From Sordaria brevicollis (taxonomy: Eukaryota; Ascomycota; Sordariomycetes; Sordariales; Sordariaceae): a stretch of 64,000 bases of DNA. The stretch spans positions 2,757,001 through 2,821,000 of the forward strand of contig JAUTDP010000005.1 of assembly GCA_033439795.1 (NCBI GenBank). The letters run 5' to 3'. Each line of letters starts with the position of its first letter. The first letter of the stretch is position 1. Positions 10,272 through 21,587 of the stretch are shown piece by piece. A model generated the notes under the pieces. It did not search any database, was not told the DNA's origin, and saw only the letters and a program-made list of their open reading frames with translations. The translations under genes were made by a program, and so were the position numbers.

Positions 10272-11700
10272 ATGGCGACTAAACAGGGTATCAGCTAACA
10301 TGGCAAAACCGTCATCGTTGTTCATGTTACCTGCAGCGTCAACGTTATGGACGGCTTTCGCATGTCGGCGCGGAGGGTGTTGAACACACAGCTGCCCTAA
10401 TGGTGGCAGAGTACAGAGCTTCGCAGCCACGGACATGCGTCAACTATAGAAGGGCAGAACCAGCAAGTTGTCTCAACGATGACATCAAAACTCAACACCT
10501 TTCCAGAACATGAGGTCATCCAGCCAGGCTACGACATTGTTGCCGGAGAACTCATCACCGGCGGACCCGCGAAAACAGCATGAAGTGTGGTGGTGATGGA
10601 TCCGTCATCGGCGGCAGAAACCAATAACCGAAGTCTCCACAAATGGCAATGGAATACAGCGTTCTCAGAAGCAGTGGACGAAGGATTCCTCCTGTAAGAC
10701 AGGAACGGATCTCCTGTGGGCAACCGTGGAGGGACCCTCGACAGGAGCTGTTCTCTATTAGCTTGGGAGGATGTCTCAAAGTTGAGAGCCAACAGGTGTA
10801 GACAGGCGGTAGAGGAAGGATTGGTTCCAGTTGCTGTTTTGCAGCTATCTTCCTCTGCCCCAACTTCGTACCTTATCTGTTTCCGGCCAAGTAGGACAAG
10901 CATTCCATGTGGTAGTCCTAGGCGGTGTTTTTGGACAGGCAGATAGACGCGGCTCTCATGTTTTTCTTCTGCGATTCACGGCAAGGACATTGGTTTGTCA
11001 GTTAATATCATCTTCTGAAACAATTTCTTCTGTCATACGTTCTCTTTTTTGCGTGCTACTCTACCATTACGGGCAAGTGTCGACACCTCTTCTTCTGCTG
11101 TACCTGCTTTTGCCCACTCTCAACTTGGTTGTCTATAGGCTTCCATCTAAGCTGGACACGTTGCGCCCTTCGTTATATAATGCTTTCCTGTGACTTGCTT
11201 GTACATCCAACATTGGAGCTGATATATTCCTTCTTTTTCCTTTGTATGGTGACAGAGACGGGTATTATTCTTTCTCCCCACGCACCCCCATTGTGGTTTG
11301 CCTCTCACTGCCCAGCTTGGAGATCACTGGAGAGTATATTCATTGGAAGGACTGACATTACACTGGAATCGAAGGCACTCTTTTGCTCGTGATTTGTGTA
11401 TTCACTACGTTGACTGGCTACCCAGCCGACAAACAAACACCGAAGCGGCTATACAGCTCCATTGACTTCATCGGCTAGAAGAGCAAAAAACAACATTCAT
11501 GGTATTGACAGACATCACAAGGATAAACGGAAAATAATGCTAACTTCGAAACAACAAACCGAGAGAGAACCTCGAATCTGAGATCGAAAACGAAACCAGC
11601 ACTACCTCTAGCAATCTTATCCATGGCAATGTGTGATATCGAGACAGGGACGACACTTCTCCCTGAAACCTTCACCAACTCAAAGCAAACGATGAAAGCA
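10272..11700. other. No gene recognised
   Basis: Non-coding stretch downstream of the frameshifted copy. Open frames are short, overlapping and hydrophobic by composition (T-rich strand near 10970-11250). Nothing is supported. Confidence 0.35.
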
Positions 11701-12067
11701 AGGCGGGCAAAGGTTGTTATGTGCCTAGCTGGCTCCTTGCCTGCCTGCGTTTCGACCGTTTAGTCCGGAGTTGAAATTCAGGTGCAGCCCCCCATTCACA
11801 CCGCGTCGCAACGCCGGGGCAACGCGCACGGGCCACCTTTAAAACACCCAACAGCGGGAAATCGTGCTTCGGATTTTTGTTTTTTTACTTCTTGACACTC
11901 GCATTTTTCCAACAATTCCCCCTCTCACTCCTAATCTGCACCACACCCTCTCACTGTCGGACTTGCTGGTCTCACTGCGACACAAATACTCGACCGTCCT
12001 TTCAGCATCGCGCACCTACCTAACCCTTTTCTCGGCGTTTCATCTTCAACAAACAACAATAAACCAG
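11700..12067 (+). promoter_or_regulatory. Pyrimidine-rich promoter and leader of the 12134 gene
   Basis: From about 11865 the plus strand becomes CT-rich (CCCCCTCTCACTCC, ACACCCTCTCACTG) up to the leader intron, typical of fungal core promoters and 5' leaders. No TATA box is obvious. Confidence 0.4.
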
Positions 12068-12128
12068 GTATGACTTCAACCAGGATCGCATGATTATATA
12101 TCAGCGTCGTACTTACACTGAGGAACAG
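12068..12128 (+). other. 5' leader intron of the 12134 gene
   Basis: GTATGA donor at 12068 and AACAG acceptor ending at 12128 (61 nt), five nt before the ATG at 12134. It parallels the leader introns found before the tandem genes at 44-59 kb. Confidence 0.6.
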
Positions 12129-12133
12129 TCAAC

Positions 12134-13441
12134 ATGTCGAACCCTAATCCCACCATGGACGAGGAACGACTTTGGCAGAGGTGTGCCGGTTTGATTGACG
12201 GAATTGTTTCAGCAATAACGACGTTGCCTGGACATTATGCCGGTAACAGGACAATTGAGAGGCTGATGGCCTGCATGGATTCAAAGAATCCTGTGCAGAT
12301 AAGCAGCGTTCTAAGTGCAATCAACCGCGCTATCCCGGAGGCCGTCCAAAAAGGGGAGCGGCCCCTTCTATTTTCGGACGTCGATGTGTTCCGAAATCCC
12401 CAGGAAGGGCCAGCTCAGATGACCCGTCAGCCGGCCGACGTCAAAAGCAAGCACGAGAGGACTGTCAAGCCACAGGAAGCCAGCGGCCAGGAGCAGGTCG
12501 CCTATGACCCAAACCAGCACACTGACCGCCAACAACAGTTATCAGCGGAGAACGACATAATTGGTGCCGTCGCGCTTCCCACTGCTGGTTCTGAGCACCA
12601 CCGCACCGACTCGCAGAACCAAGGCAACGCAAGTGACTCTAACATCATTGAAGTCTCATACGAGGGCAAGATGCTTCGCCCACCTTTCCCGCCACCCGCT
12701 CCAATTCACGGGCCGCCGCTGGAAGTACCATACCATGGCAAGCTCTGCAACAAGTGCAAAAAGGAGCCGCGTTGGAAAAAGAGCGCGCTCCAGTGTTTTG
12801 GTTGTCGCAAGGACAAGGCGACGCCAGAGGAGATCGCCGATATTGTTAGTCGTGCCAGGCGCGGACTAGGTTCCTGCAGTAACTGTTTCGGCCCAGAAGA
12901 TCGTGGAGAGGGGAAGCACTGTCAGGCATGCCATAACAAACAGGTTGGCAAGACGCAGAGGTTCCGAGCGAACCAGAAAGCAAAGAAAGAGCAAGAGGCT
13001 CGTGCTGCGCGAGACGGAGCGATGGAGGAGCACCAATCTACGCCACAGCAGCAGCTGACGGTGGTCCAGCTGCAGCCGACGGTAATTCAGCAACAGGGGT
13101 TGGTTCAACAACAGCCGCATGCTGGATTCTACTATGGCCCTGGCGCAGTAGCTGAATCCTACCCAGCAGCAGCCCAAGCCCGGAGCGGGCCTTCGTCAGG
13201 GCATGACCTGGAGCTTCAGTACCAATTTGCGTCCCAGAATGGTACCAGATTTCCCAATGGACGTCAGCAGCACCAAAATGAACTTGCCCCACCGTACGAA
13301 AGCCCAGCTCAGACGGCCATTACCCATCCAACTCAGTACCATATCCAACCTCAGGACCAAATCGGAACTCGGTACCAAATCGGAACTCAGCACCAAATCC
13401 AACCACAATACCAAATGCAGCCTCAGTACAGCGACTACTGA
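12134..13441 (+). CDS. Intact CxxC-x23-CxxC family protein (435 aa)
   Basis: An unbroken single-exon frame. Residues 1-90 form a compact, probably helical domain (LWQRCAGLIDGIVSAITTLP, then AINRAIPEAVQKGERPLLFS), also present in the decayed copy at 20650. Residues 91-175 are a polar linker. A proline motif MLRPPFPPPAPIHGPP (180-195) leads into the zinc-like core: C205/C208, RWKKSALQ, C221/C224, 23 residues, C248/C251, 11 residues, C263/C266, then a basic tail KTQRFRANQKAKKE. Residues 300-435 are Gln-rich and end in short QY/QI repeats (GTQHQIQPQYQMQPQY). Two structural zinc ions are plausible. The role is unknown; nuclear or RNA/DNA contact is inference only. There is no premature UAG in this copy, so it is the uninterrupted reference for the family. 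Confidence 0.85.
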   Translation: MSNPNPTMDEERLWQRCAGLIDGIVSAITTLPGHYAGNRTIERLMACMDSKNPVQISSVLSAINRAIPEAVQKGERPLLFSDVDVFRNPQEGPAQMTRQPADVKSKHERTVKPQEASGQEQVAYDPNQHTDRQQQLSAENDIIGAVALPTAGSEHHRTDSQNQGNASDSNIIEVSYEGKMLRPPFPPPAPIHGPPLEVPYHGKLCNKCKKEPRWKKSALQCFGCRKDKATPEEIADIVSRARRGLGSCSNCFGPEDRGEGKHCQACHNKQVGKTQRFRANQKAKKEQEARAARDGAMEEHQSTPQQQLTVVQLQPTVIQQQGLVQQQPHAGFYYGPGAVAESYPAAAQARSGPSSGHDLELQYQFASQNGTRFPNGRQQHQNELAPPYESPAQTAITHPTQYHIQPQDQIGTRYQIGTQHQIQPQYQMQPQYSDY

Positions 13442-14390
13442 TAGGTATAACCAAAGGGTTATTGTGGTAGGGAACTCATTCTAAAACACGAGGGGCAGTA
13501 AGTCTTGGTAACGTGGGGACCTCTTGCTTTAGGTCATGGCCGAGTTGGCCCACCCATTTCATACTCTCATAATTTCAAATCTGTTTCTCGAATTTCTTTT
13601 TGTTTTTTCACCGCGTGCTTGTTTTGGTGTTCCCCCAATGTTCTTGTGTCTCGTTGTTTATTCAATGCAAGTGTCACGACCGATGAAGCAAATAAACATA
13701 CGTCTAGGTTAATTCCCTCGACGTCTGGCAACAACGCGTGAGAGTCTAGGACTCAATGCCCTTCATCGTTCAGTCTCGTTGCAGATGGAGGGGGGAAGTT
13801 GAGATGTGTTATGAATGGATGACATGACTACATCTTGTCGTCGAGGGTTGTTTCTCTCATTTCACATGCTTGAAATCGATGCCGCATGTTGATGACCACA
13901 GCAACAGCAGAGGAACATGCCACGGAAAGACGCGATAAAGTGAACGATGAGTGATGGAGCATATACTCATACGTTTCCCGAACCCTGCTCAAGTGTACAG
14001 TGACGCCAGCGCCCTCCGCCGCCCTCTCATTGCCTTACTCCCCCTCCTCTCAAAGTTTGCCTTATTCTTGAGGTGCAAAGCTGGTGCCAAGACCGCAGCC
14101 TTGGACTGACGAGAGCGGCAAGCGGGAAGAGTCCCCACTCGGCCGTTATTGTCCTCAGGTATGGAAGGCACACTCAACCAAACTGGAACGGGCATTACAA
14201 CAGCGCGCGGCTCTGTAAGTCCAAATCGGAAGGAGCGCTGGCCACTCTGGTTGGCCAGTCCTTATCTGGATTGCAACCCAAATTGTTATCGCCCTCCCTC
14301 TTTTCCCCCGCCTCTCTTCCATTTTCCTCAAACCCAACTATCCCGTACCACATTTTGCAGGAAGGGTGAGGGCAACTTCTCGTCAAATCC
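13442..14390. other. No gene recognised
   Basis: Intergenic region between the intact gene and the decayed copy. Frames near 14073-14394 are short. CT-rich sequence (14285-14330) may be the leader of the 14391 copy. Confidence 0.35.
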
Positions 14391-17043
14391 ATGACTCACC
14401 AACACTCGATACGACAAGAATTGCCGTCAATTTACAGTCGATCTTCAAAGCAAAGAAACCGGCTTCCCAACAAATCTCCCATCATGTCGGAGGACGACTC
14501 CCCGTGGGACTCAGGCTACGGCGTTGAGCTGGAGAGACTCCTTGCCGAGACGCCTGAATTGGAGTACGGCGTAATTAGACCCTCGACCGATGACGGTTAC
14601 GATCCGTCTCATGAGACCAGCAAGGTATGTCATCCGGTGTAAAAACGCTCGTGAGGCCGCCTTGAACTAACCATGGATTCCGCCTGACAGACGGAGGGCA
14701 ACAGCACAGCGGATAGCAACGACATCACCACCGACAGCATGGCGACATTTGACGGCGACTTCACCAACGCCGACAACGCGATGTCACCGGTTCGAAACGG
14801 CCCCGCGATCTATAACGGCAACGTCGAAGCAAACAAGCATGCCCCGATTCTTCCCGCTGACGATGAATCGAGCCATTGTCCCCTCGCATGTCCCTGTCAA
14901 CGGCCCGCCGACCGACGGCCTCGATCAACCGAGCAAGGGTGATCATCACGGCCCGGTGTATCCATTGGCGCCGGCAACTGCCGACCAGTACCCCGCTGAA
15001 CACGGCTATTCTAGCGGCTCTGTCCCACAACCAGTGCCGACTACACTGGGCCTGACCCCAACTCCCCACGGCGCCCCTCACCGTACAGTCACTCAGGTGG
15101 CGCCGGCGACCCGTAAAGAAGCCTCGGCAGTCACTGCCGATCCCAACTACACGAAAGAAGCTTATTATCACTCCACCCCCCAGACGGGACTGCCGGCCCC
15201 GATCCCAACCAACGGACAAATCAGCCACCACGCCGGCATCCCGAATATCATTCCGGCAACTCCAAGTGCTGGTTCCAACATCTTGACAACCCACCACGGC
15301 TCCCTGGCTCAGAATGTCCCCTCAGGCGCCATTCCGACAGAGACACAAGCCATCTCTATCGCTGCATCTGGACCAACCATCTCACTGTAAGTTGGGCGTG
15401 TCGCACGCTTCTTTCGTTTCTTTCGTCTGCAGGAATGAAGGTCAAAGCCGACTACATGGTATCGGCACGCACCAACAATCAGTTTGCAGTATGCTTTTCT
15501 GCGATGGGCTTCAGCGTTGGAGATCAATCAATTGGGTATCCAGTGGGTAGTACTCAGGAACTTCCAGCTTGATTATTTTGGACCAGAGTCTTCTCACGGA
15601 CTGAGTTACTTCCCAGACCCTCTGGTCTTTTCTCACGCCCTCTATATCTCTACTTTCCCTGGTTTTGTGCTCAATAATTTGCTTTCCTCATTCTTCCTTT
15701 GCTCCCTTTGCTTTGTGTGACTTCTATTTTTCCTTCTTCTCACTTTGTTTGCGTTTCTTTTGCCTAAATGGACAAGACTATTTCACCAGATAAAGGTGAC
15801 AGGACACCGTGGTCATAGGCGCTATGCCAAGACGCATGATCTTGTCTATCATATGGCAAATCCTTCTCCGCAGAACGGAATTTCCCTATCGTCCGAGAAC
15901 AGTGAGATATGTCATCTGGTACAATTGCTGATTGCCACGGTAGCCTAGGGAGCCAAAGTTGACAAATCAACATGACAAACCAACGTCATCGTCCCAACAG
16001 AGAGCGACGACCTCGGCATGAGTAACAACGACCTCACGAGCGATCACCACAGCCTTACCTCCACTGATAATTCCACCAAAACAGTCATCGATCGACACGC
16101 AACCTCCGACAATACGTACCCAACGACTGCCGTATATCTCGACACCTACAACCATCGCCAGGCAACGAACTACGAGGATGAGCGCCTCATGATGGCCTAC
16201 CACAGCAACCCGTACGGCGGAACGAGTGACAGCCCCAATGTCTACAAGGCCTTTGCTACCGCGGCCGGCCATATAGAGCAGGAGATCACACACCCAGGCG
16301 CAATCCGCCTCACCATCTAATATGGGAATGTGACGAGTGCACAAGGCGAGCAATACAACCAGTTGGTTCAGCCGACGGAGACGCAAGTCGTGCAGCCGAT
16401 TCTCGAGGGCAACATTGGACCTTCCCAGGGAAACAACGGTGCCGACGAGTGGGAGCACGAACCAGGTCCAGTTTCTTCTCAGGCCATTGCCAGCTCATTC
16501 GCGGCCCAATCGTCAACGTATCCCAACATCTTTACCCCCTATACATCTCACAGCGACGTCAAATATCAGACATCGCCCGCAAGCCTTCTCTTCCAACCAT
16601 TTGAGCCACTCGTCCATTCGAACAGGCCACCTGTGAACTAGCCCTTGGTGGACCAAGCCAATTGTGGCATTCTTTGTTCCGCCTACATGCAACGTTCAAT
16701 CTGGCAGCCAGATGCTCTACTATGCTTCTATTGCAAGGGCAATCCGTTCACTCAGGCTATGCGCCAGGCCATTGTCTGCCAAGCTCTATCAGAACTTGCC
16801 AGCTGCACCAGTTGCTACCATGAAGCGGACCGGGGCGCAGATATTACTGCACCAGGTGCAGGGACAGGCAAGTCCAGAAGAACGATCGCCGCAGGGAGAG
16901 GAGGCAGACTGGAGGGGTTTGGGTTCCTCGCTATGTTGAAAACGGAGGCGTCAAGAAGCCGAGGGGATGTACAAAGTGCAGAGGCACAGCCGACGGCTCT
17001 CACGCTCCGAACAGACAGAGCTAGTAGCAGATGGCTGCGTTGA
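14391..17043 (+). pseudogene. Decayed CxxC-x23-CxxC family gene
   Basis: The start is intact: ATG at 14391 (or MSEDDSPWDSGYG at 14484), an acidic N-terminus, and a clean intron with GTATGT donor about 14624, AACTAAC-type branch and TGACAG acceptor about 14690. A one-base shift near 14870 then moves coding to the next frame (AIVPSHVPVNGPPTDGLDQP onward to 15387), which ends at a GTAAGT site. A further block (16018-16641) is broken by TAA at 16318-16320 and TAG at 16639-16641. The core follows: SIWQPDALLCFYC, exactly 23 residues, CTSCYHEADRG, and then a frameshift before a CTRC visible in another frame. At least three disabling lesions make it a pseudogene. Neither stop lies in the 7-nt-loop hairpin found in the 42-61 kb genes. 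Confidence 0.65.
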
Positions 17044-20000
17044 CGACCGGTGGCAATTTTAGTTCGTCAACATCGAGACCCCCATAGCAACTTCGCGATA
17101 TCGCTGTCCAGAACCACCTCAACCAACGGTTTTTTGTCCGCTGCCTATCATGAGGAACAGAAGAAGATCCGGTACCCGCACGAGGAAGCAAGTTGGACGA
17201 GGTGGTCACAAGGACCGCGAAGGGATTGGGGAGATATGAACCAGTTGGACGAGCGACACGGACAGGGATGCAAAGACGCAATGGCGTGACCCAAGGAACG
17301 AGACACTACATTGGGCATGACAAGCACGTCAGCTACTAACGGAGGAGGCTTTTAAAGTCAGCGATGCTTCATGCAAGACTCCTTTGCAACGCAGTACACA
17401 ACAGATCCATCATAACCTTGACCATGCCCTGCAGGGGCAGATGGGCATCCGCAGAGGGTTTTCCGGCTAAGTTTACGACTTTCTTTTCGTCATTCATTTC
17501 TTTCTCTATACTCGAACTGCGTGCTCACACTGTTTCCTGCGTCGAGCGTCAGTCACGCATTGTAACGTTATCTTTATCCACTGTTCAATCCTGCCTCGTA
17601 CGATATCAAAGAGTATTACTGATATGTGTTCTCTTGCAGCTCCTCCCCATGATGACGAGTACGGAGGCGAGATGACAAAAATGTCGCACCGCATGGGGAC
17701 AGGCTTCACCTCGTGTCTTGTCCACGCTTGTTCCCGGGACCGGCTCCCCTTAACAACCCAAGGGCGAACCCAATGAACTATCTCGAGGAGGGGGCAAGTG
17801 GGCAACTGGATGCAGATCTTCCTGGACATCAACTACGACCCCAACTTTCCGCCGATTCACGGCGACCATGAGTGGGCGTATAACAACAATGAGGGAGGAG
17901 ACGATGGCAGCGACAGTGGGGACGAACAGATCTTCGCCGCTGGCGACCAGTTGGCCACGGCGCCGGAGCAGGCAACCATCGCTACTCACGCCCAGGGCGT
18001 CGAAGTTCACAACCACATCACTGTGATCCATTACACTGCCAAATATGCCAATACGGGCACTTGTGCACCCGGCCAACCTGACCATAGGTTCTGATGCTCA
18101 ACTCGCGGCGGTCCGTTTGCACCACCTCAGCCTGGCGGGCTCCCGAGTCGCTGCTGTCAACATCAGCGTAAGCTATTCAGACAAGATTCCAGGATGCGGT
18201 TTAGATGGTCGTGCTCAGGATCAGTCCGACTAACATGTGCTTGGTTGAGCAGGCTTTCTTGCCGTACAGCGCTAATCCAATCTTCAACCACGATATTTAC
18301 CTACTACGCGGCTCGGGAAGACAACGGATCTGGCGAGGAAAAACTCAAAGGTGCACCAAACTGAGCGCCACCTTGCCTGCCGATCTGTCCACCGGTAGAC
18401 TTGATACCGACACCACCGTTGCCACGACTGTCGACACTACTGTACCCGATACTTTCATGGCTTCCTCGACCGCCCTACCGAAACATGTTCAGATTGGCGG
18501 CATACTCAAGCCAACGACCAACAAGTCCAACGGCTCTTCGAAGGCCACCCGCGACGCGAAAAGGCTGCGATCGAGAAAGGCCTTCTCGGCGAGTACGATG
18601 TTTGGGATTTGCCTTGTCACCAATATCCACAAGGCATCGCGATATGGACTACAGTGATGGGTGTGCCCTTCCACTGTGGTCCCCTGCATTGAACGCCTGG
18701 GCTCCAAGACAACGCTGGATGGTGGAAAGAGGGGAAGGTTTTTTCTGTCAGGAGACGCTTTACCATAAACCAAGTGGATCAGTTACCAATGGTTTGACGA
18801 CGATCTAATTTCCAAACTGAAATCGGACATCCTTACCATATGTCCAGACTCACACTTACCAAGCGGTCAAGTTTCCCAAGAGGCACGAAAGAACTGAAAC
18901 ATCCTACTACCATCGGCAAGGACAAGGGAGAAATACAGTGACACTGATCCAAGGCTTCGCAGACGAGCACAACAATGGGTCGTCAACTTGGCATAAGACC
19001 ATCACAGCAACGAAGGTGGCGCTGCACGAAGGGCTATGACAGTTTCGTTCTTGCGTTCGCCCTTATACATCTCTAAGGAGCAGGTTTCCAAGCCAGTGGC
19101 TTGCGCGGATTGTTGTGTTGCTCTTGGTGCGCAGTTCACACATTCCGTAGTCTCTCTTTGTCTCTTTAAATTGATCTTTCCGCTTTCATAGGTATTCTTG
19201 CTTGGTGGTCTCATAGGGCTTTTTTTGCTCGTTCTTCTCTTTGCGTTTAAGCCGACCTCCAGGCTCCAGACAGGAGAACAATGCTCAACACCTTTGCGCA
19301 CCCGTCCGTCGTAGGTTTGATGGGCTAACGTTAGGATTCTCTCTGCCAGGAAGATCCGTTTCGTTATACAACTGGTTAACCTGGTCCTTTCCTTTTGCTA
19401 ACTTTCTCTCTCGCAGCACAGGCATACTTCTAGGTGCTGCCTGGTCTACAAAGAAGTTCTTGAACACCATAAGCGCGCCGCCAATCAACGGTCCATCCCA
19501 CAACTACCTCCATACAACCCAACTTCCTCGGTGTGTCGAAATATATTCAACCATCGCGTGGCACGCGCAGCCGGCAACCACAACATCTCAGAGTGGAACT
19601 GGAGTCTCACGAATGAAGTTACCAAGCACTGCCTACGGTACCTGTTGATAAGGCCCGGCGCTCTCGGCAGCTGAGGAACAAGAAGGCTCACGAATCTATG
19701 AGGGGCCCAGCGACTACGGCACCCCTTGGACCGGCACTTGGAACATGTGGAAAGAGAGGCCAATTTGGCAGCCCGGAACGCCCCGCCGCTTTGAGTGCCC
19801 GGGTAACATGGAAGTCGTGAAGGGTATCACCGTCTCACGGAGTTTCTTGGCCCACGATCACCTCATGAATGCATGAAAATCCGTCTGTAGGTAAGATACC
19901 TGGATTCTGCATACACTGGCAGAGTGCTGACGAAGTTGTTCCAGCATTCTAGACTAAGTATCCCTCATGGCCTTGCATGCGCCTGCCTGAATATATACCA

Positions 20001-20640
20001 ATATCAGGGCCTGGTCGTCCGTTATCGTGACCGACATCTACGGCTCGCCGACACCCCATGCGGATCTGTTTTCAACTCGGATAAAGAAGGCTTTCACAGT
20101 ATCTGAATCCTACCTCTAGGCTGCGATGACATCACGTCCACGGGTCGGATGTCATCTCGTTCGAACGACAGTCCTTGGAGAACTATACCAATCATTCTCG
20201 AGCTGAGTCTACGATGCATGATCCTCTTATTGCCTTCACGTCCGTGGGACTACAAGTTTCTTGGAGATGCTGAAACTATATAGGTACAAGCCTCAACACA
20301 TATTACCCTTGTGATTAGATCATCAACATGCTCGCTCAAGCCGGCATAGGTTGGAAAATAGTCACCCTGGTCACTACCCTTCTTCCAGACGGCTACATTT
20401 CCCTCAAAGAACAAGTGTCTTTGAGTGTTACAGACCTAGCCTAAGCAAAGAGTTCACATAGGTATCCTATAACCAATGAACCCTCTCCCATTCCTGGAGA
20501 TTGATAAGACTTTATATCAAGTCTTGGCGCAGTTCATGGGCTCAACCAGCGTCTTCGCATTGGCAACGGGACCTTAAAAGCATCGATGAGCACCACTCTT
20601 CATTAGATCCAGCGCAGAAAACCGACAGACCGTAGGACTT
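17044..20640. other. Long stretch without a supported gene
   Basis: Apart from the weak frame at 17810-18094, only discontinuous coding-like scraps are seen, for example 18244-18657 and a short WNWSLTNEVTKHCL-like stretch near 19600. These may be eroded gene remains. No domain, intron set or RNA gene is recognised. Confidence 0.35.
17810..18094 (+). pseudogene. Possible acidic exon or relic, unrecognised
   Basis: Protein-like frame starting MQIFLDINYDPNFPPIHG, with an acidic run (EGGDDGSDSGDEQ) and ending GTCAPGQPDHRF. GT/AG-like sites lie around it (GTAAGC near 18168), but no consistent gene model emerges. Not assignable to the family. Confidence 0.25.
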
Positions 20641-20649
20641 GGCCAAGTC

Positions 20650-21397
20650 TTGTGGGTGTTTATTACAGTATTGGACAAGTTGCCGGGGTATACACCCGGT
20701 AACCCAACAACGCTGAAGCTCATGACCTCCCTGGGCGCCAAGAGACCAGCTGAGGTCGTTGAGGGTCTCCAAGCTATCGTTCGGGCGATTCCGTTTGCGC
20801 AATTTTCGGAGGAACGGCCGCTACTGTTTGCGGATATAGCTATTTTTGGGGATGAGGGCGCGGAGTTTGCTGGCAAGGAGGCCAGAGACGACTATCCTGG
20901 TGAGCAAGTCATCGCCGCCGAAATAGGTATCCTACGAGGGTATAATGCTTCGACCTCCTTTCACACCTCCGGCGCCAATCCACGGGCCGCACCTCCTGGT
21001 TCCGTTCCCTCACCTGTTTTGCACCGAATGCAAAGTACCTCCAAGGCCACGGTGGAAAAAATCTGCTCGTCAATGTTTTCATTGCCGGAAGGATAAACCC
21101 GATGCGGAGCAGATCGAAGCGATCCTTGAACGCGCTCGCCGCGGACTCGGCTCCTGTAGCATTTGCTACGGGCCCGAAGACCGGGGCTCCAACAGGCTCT
21201 GCAGGGCCCGTTATACTCAGCAGGTTGGCAAAGGCGCGAGACACAAAGTCTCAAAGGTTGTGCCCGTGCAAGGGAGTGAGAGAAGAGGTAGCTATCGGGA
21301 CGTTTGCTTCGAAGCGGATAAGCATTGTCGCTCTAGTTCGAAGAGGAAAGCATGTCTGGAACGGGCCTGGCTGTACGAAAAATCTTGCGAGTTGTGA
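20650..21397 (+). pseudogene. Decayed paralogue of the 12134 gene
   Basis: The N-terminal domain matches the 12134 protein (LDKLPGYTPGNPTTLKLM, then AIVRAIPFAQFSEERPLLFA) but has no Met start. The linker is largely deleted. A one-base shift near 20935 moves to the frame YEGIMLRPPFTPPAPIHGP, the same proline motif as in 12134. The core continues with CTEC, RWKKSARQCFHC, 23 residues, and CSICYGPEDRG, but the last pair is broken: CRAR instead of CxxC. The Gln-rich C-terminus is missing. This is a pseudogene that shows family ancestry across both domains. Confidence 0.75.
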
Positions 21398-21459
21398 AAC
21401 ACCGTTTGGGCGGCCCTGGAGTTCATATTCATCCCGGAAGATATCTGGATGGAGATACT

Positions 21460-21587
21460 TACCGTATAATCTTGTCTAACACGTTTTGAGACTTACTAGA
21501 AACATCGCACTTAACCCCAGGGATGTGTGCAGATTGCGAGGGTTAAGTAGGTAACCCTCAAAACGTGTTAGACGAGATTCTACGGTA
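21460..21587. mobile_element. 128-bp foldback (MITE-like)
   Basis: Two 31-bp arms, 21460-21490 and 21557-21587, are inverted copies with only two mismatches; both contain GTCTAACACGTTTTGAG. An inner ACTTAACCC / GGGTTAAGT inverted pair continues the foldback. It lies just downstream of the decayed 20650 copy. No clear target duplication was found, so it could be a very short MITE or simply a large hairpin. Confidence 0.6.

Noticed and set aside
16639..16641. TAG in the 14.4-17.0 kb copy as another editing site
   Set aside because: Coding resumes after it, but the base is not in a 7-nt-loop hairpin (the only stem, CCACC/GGTGG, gives a 15-nt loop), and the copy has other disabling lesions.
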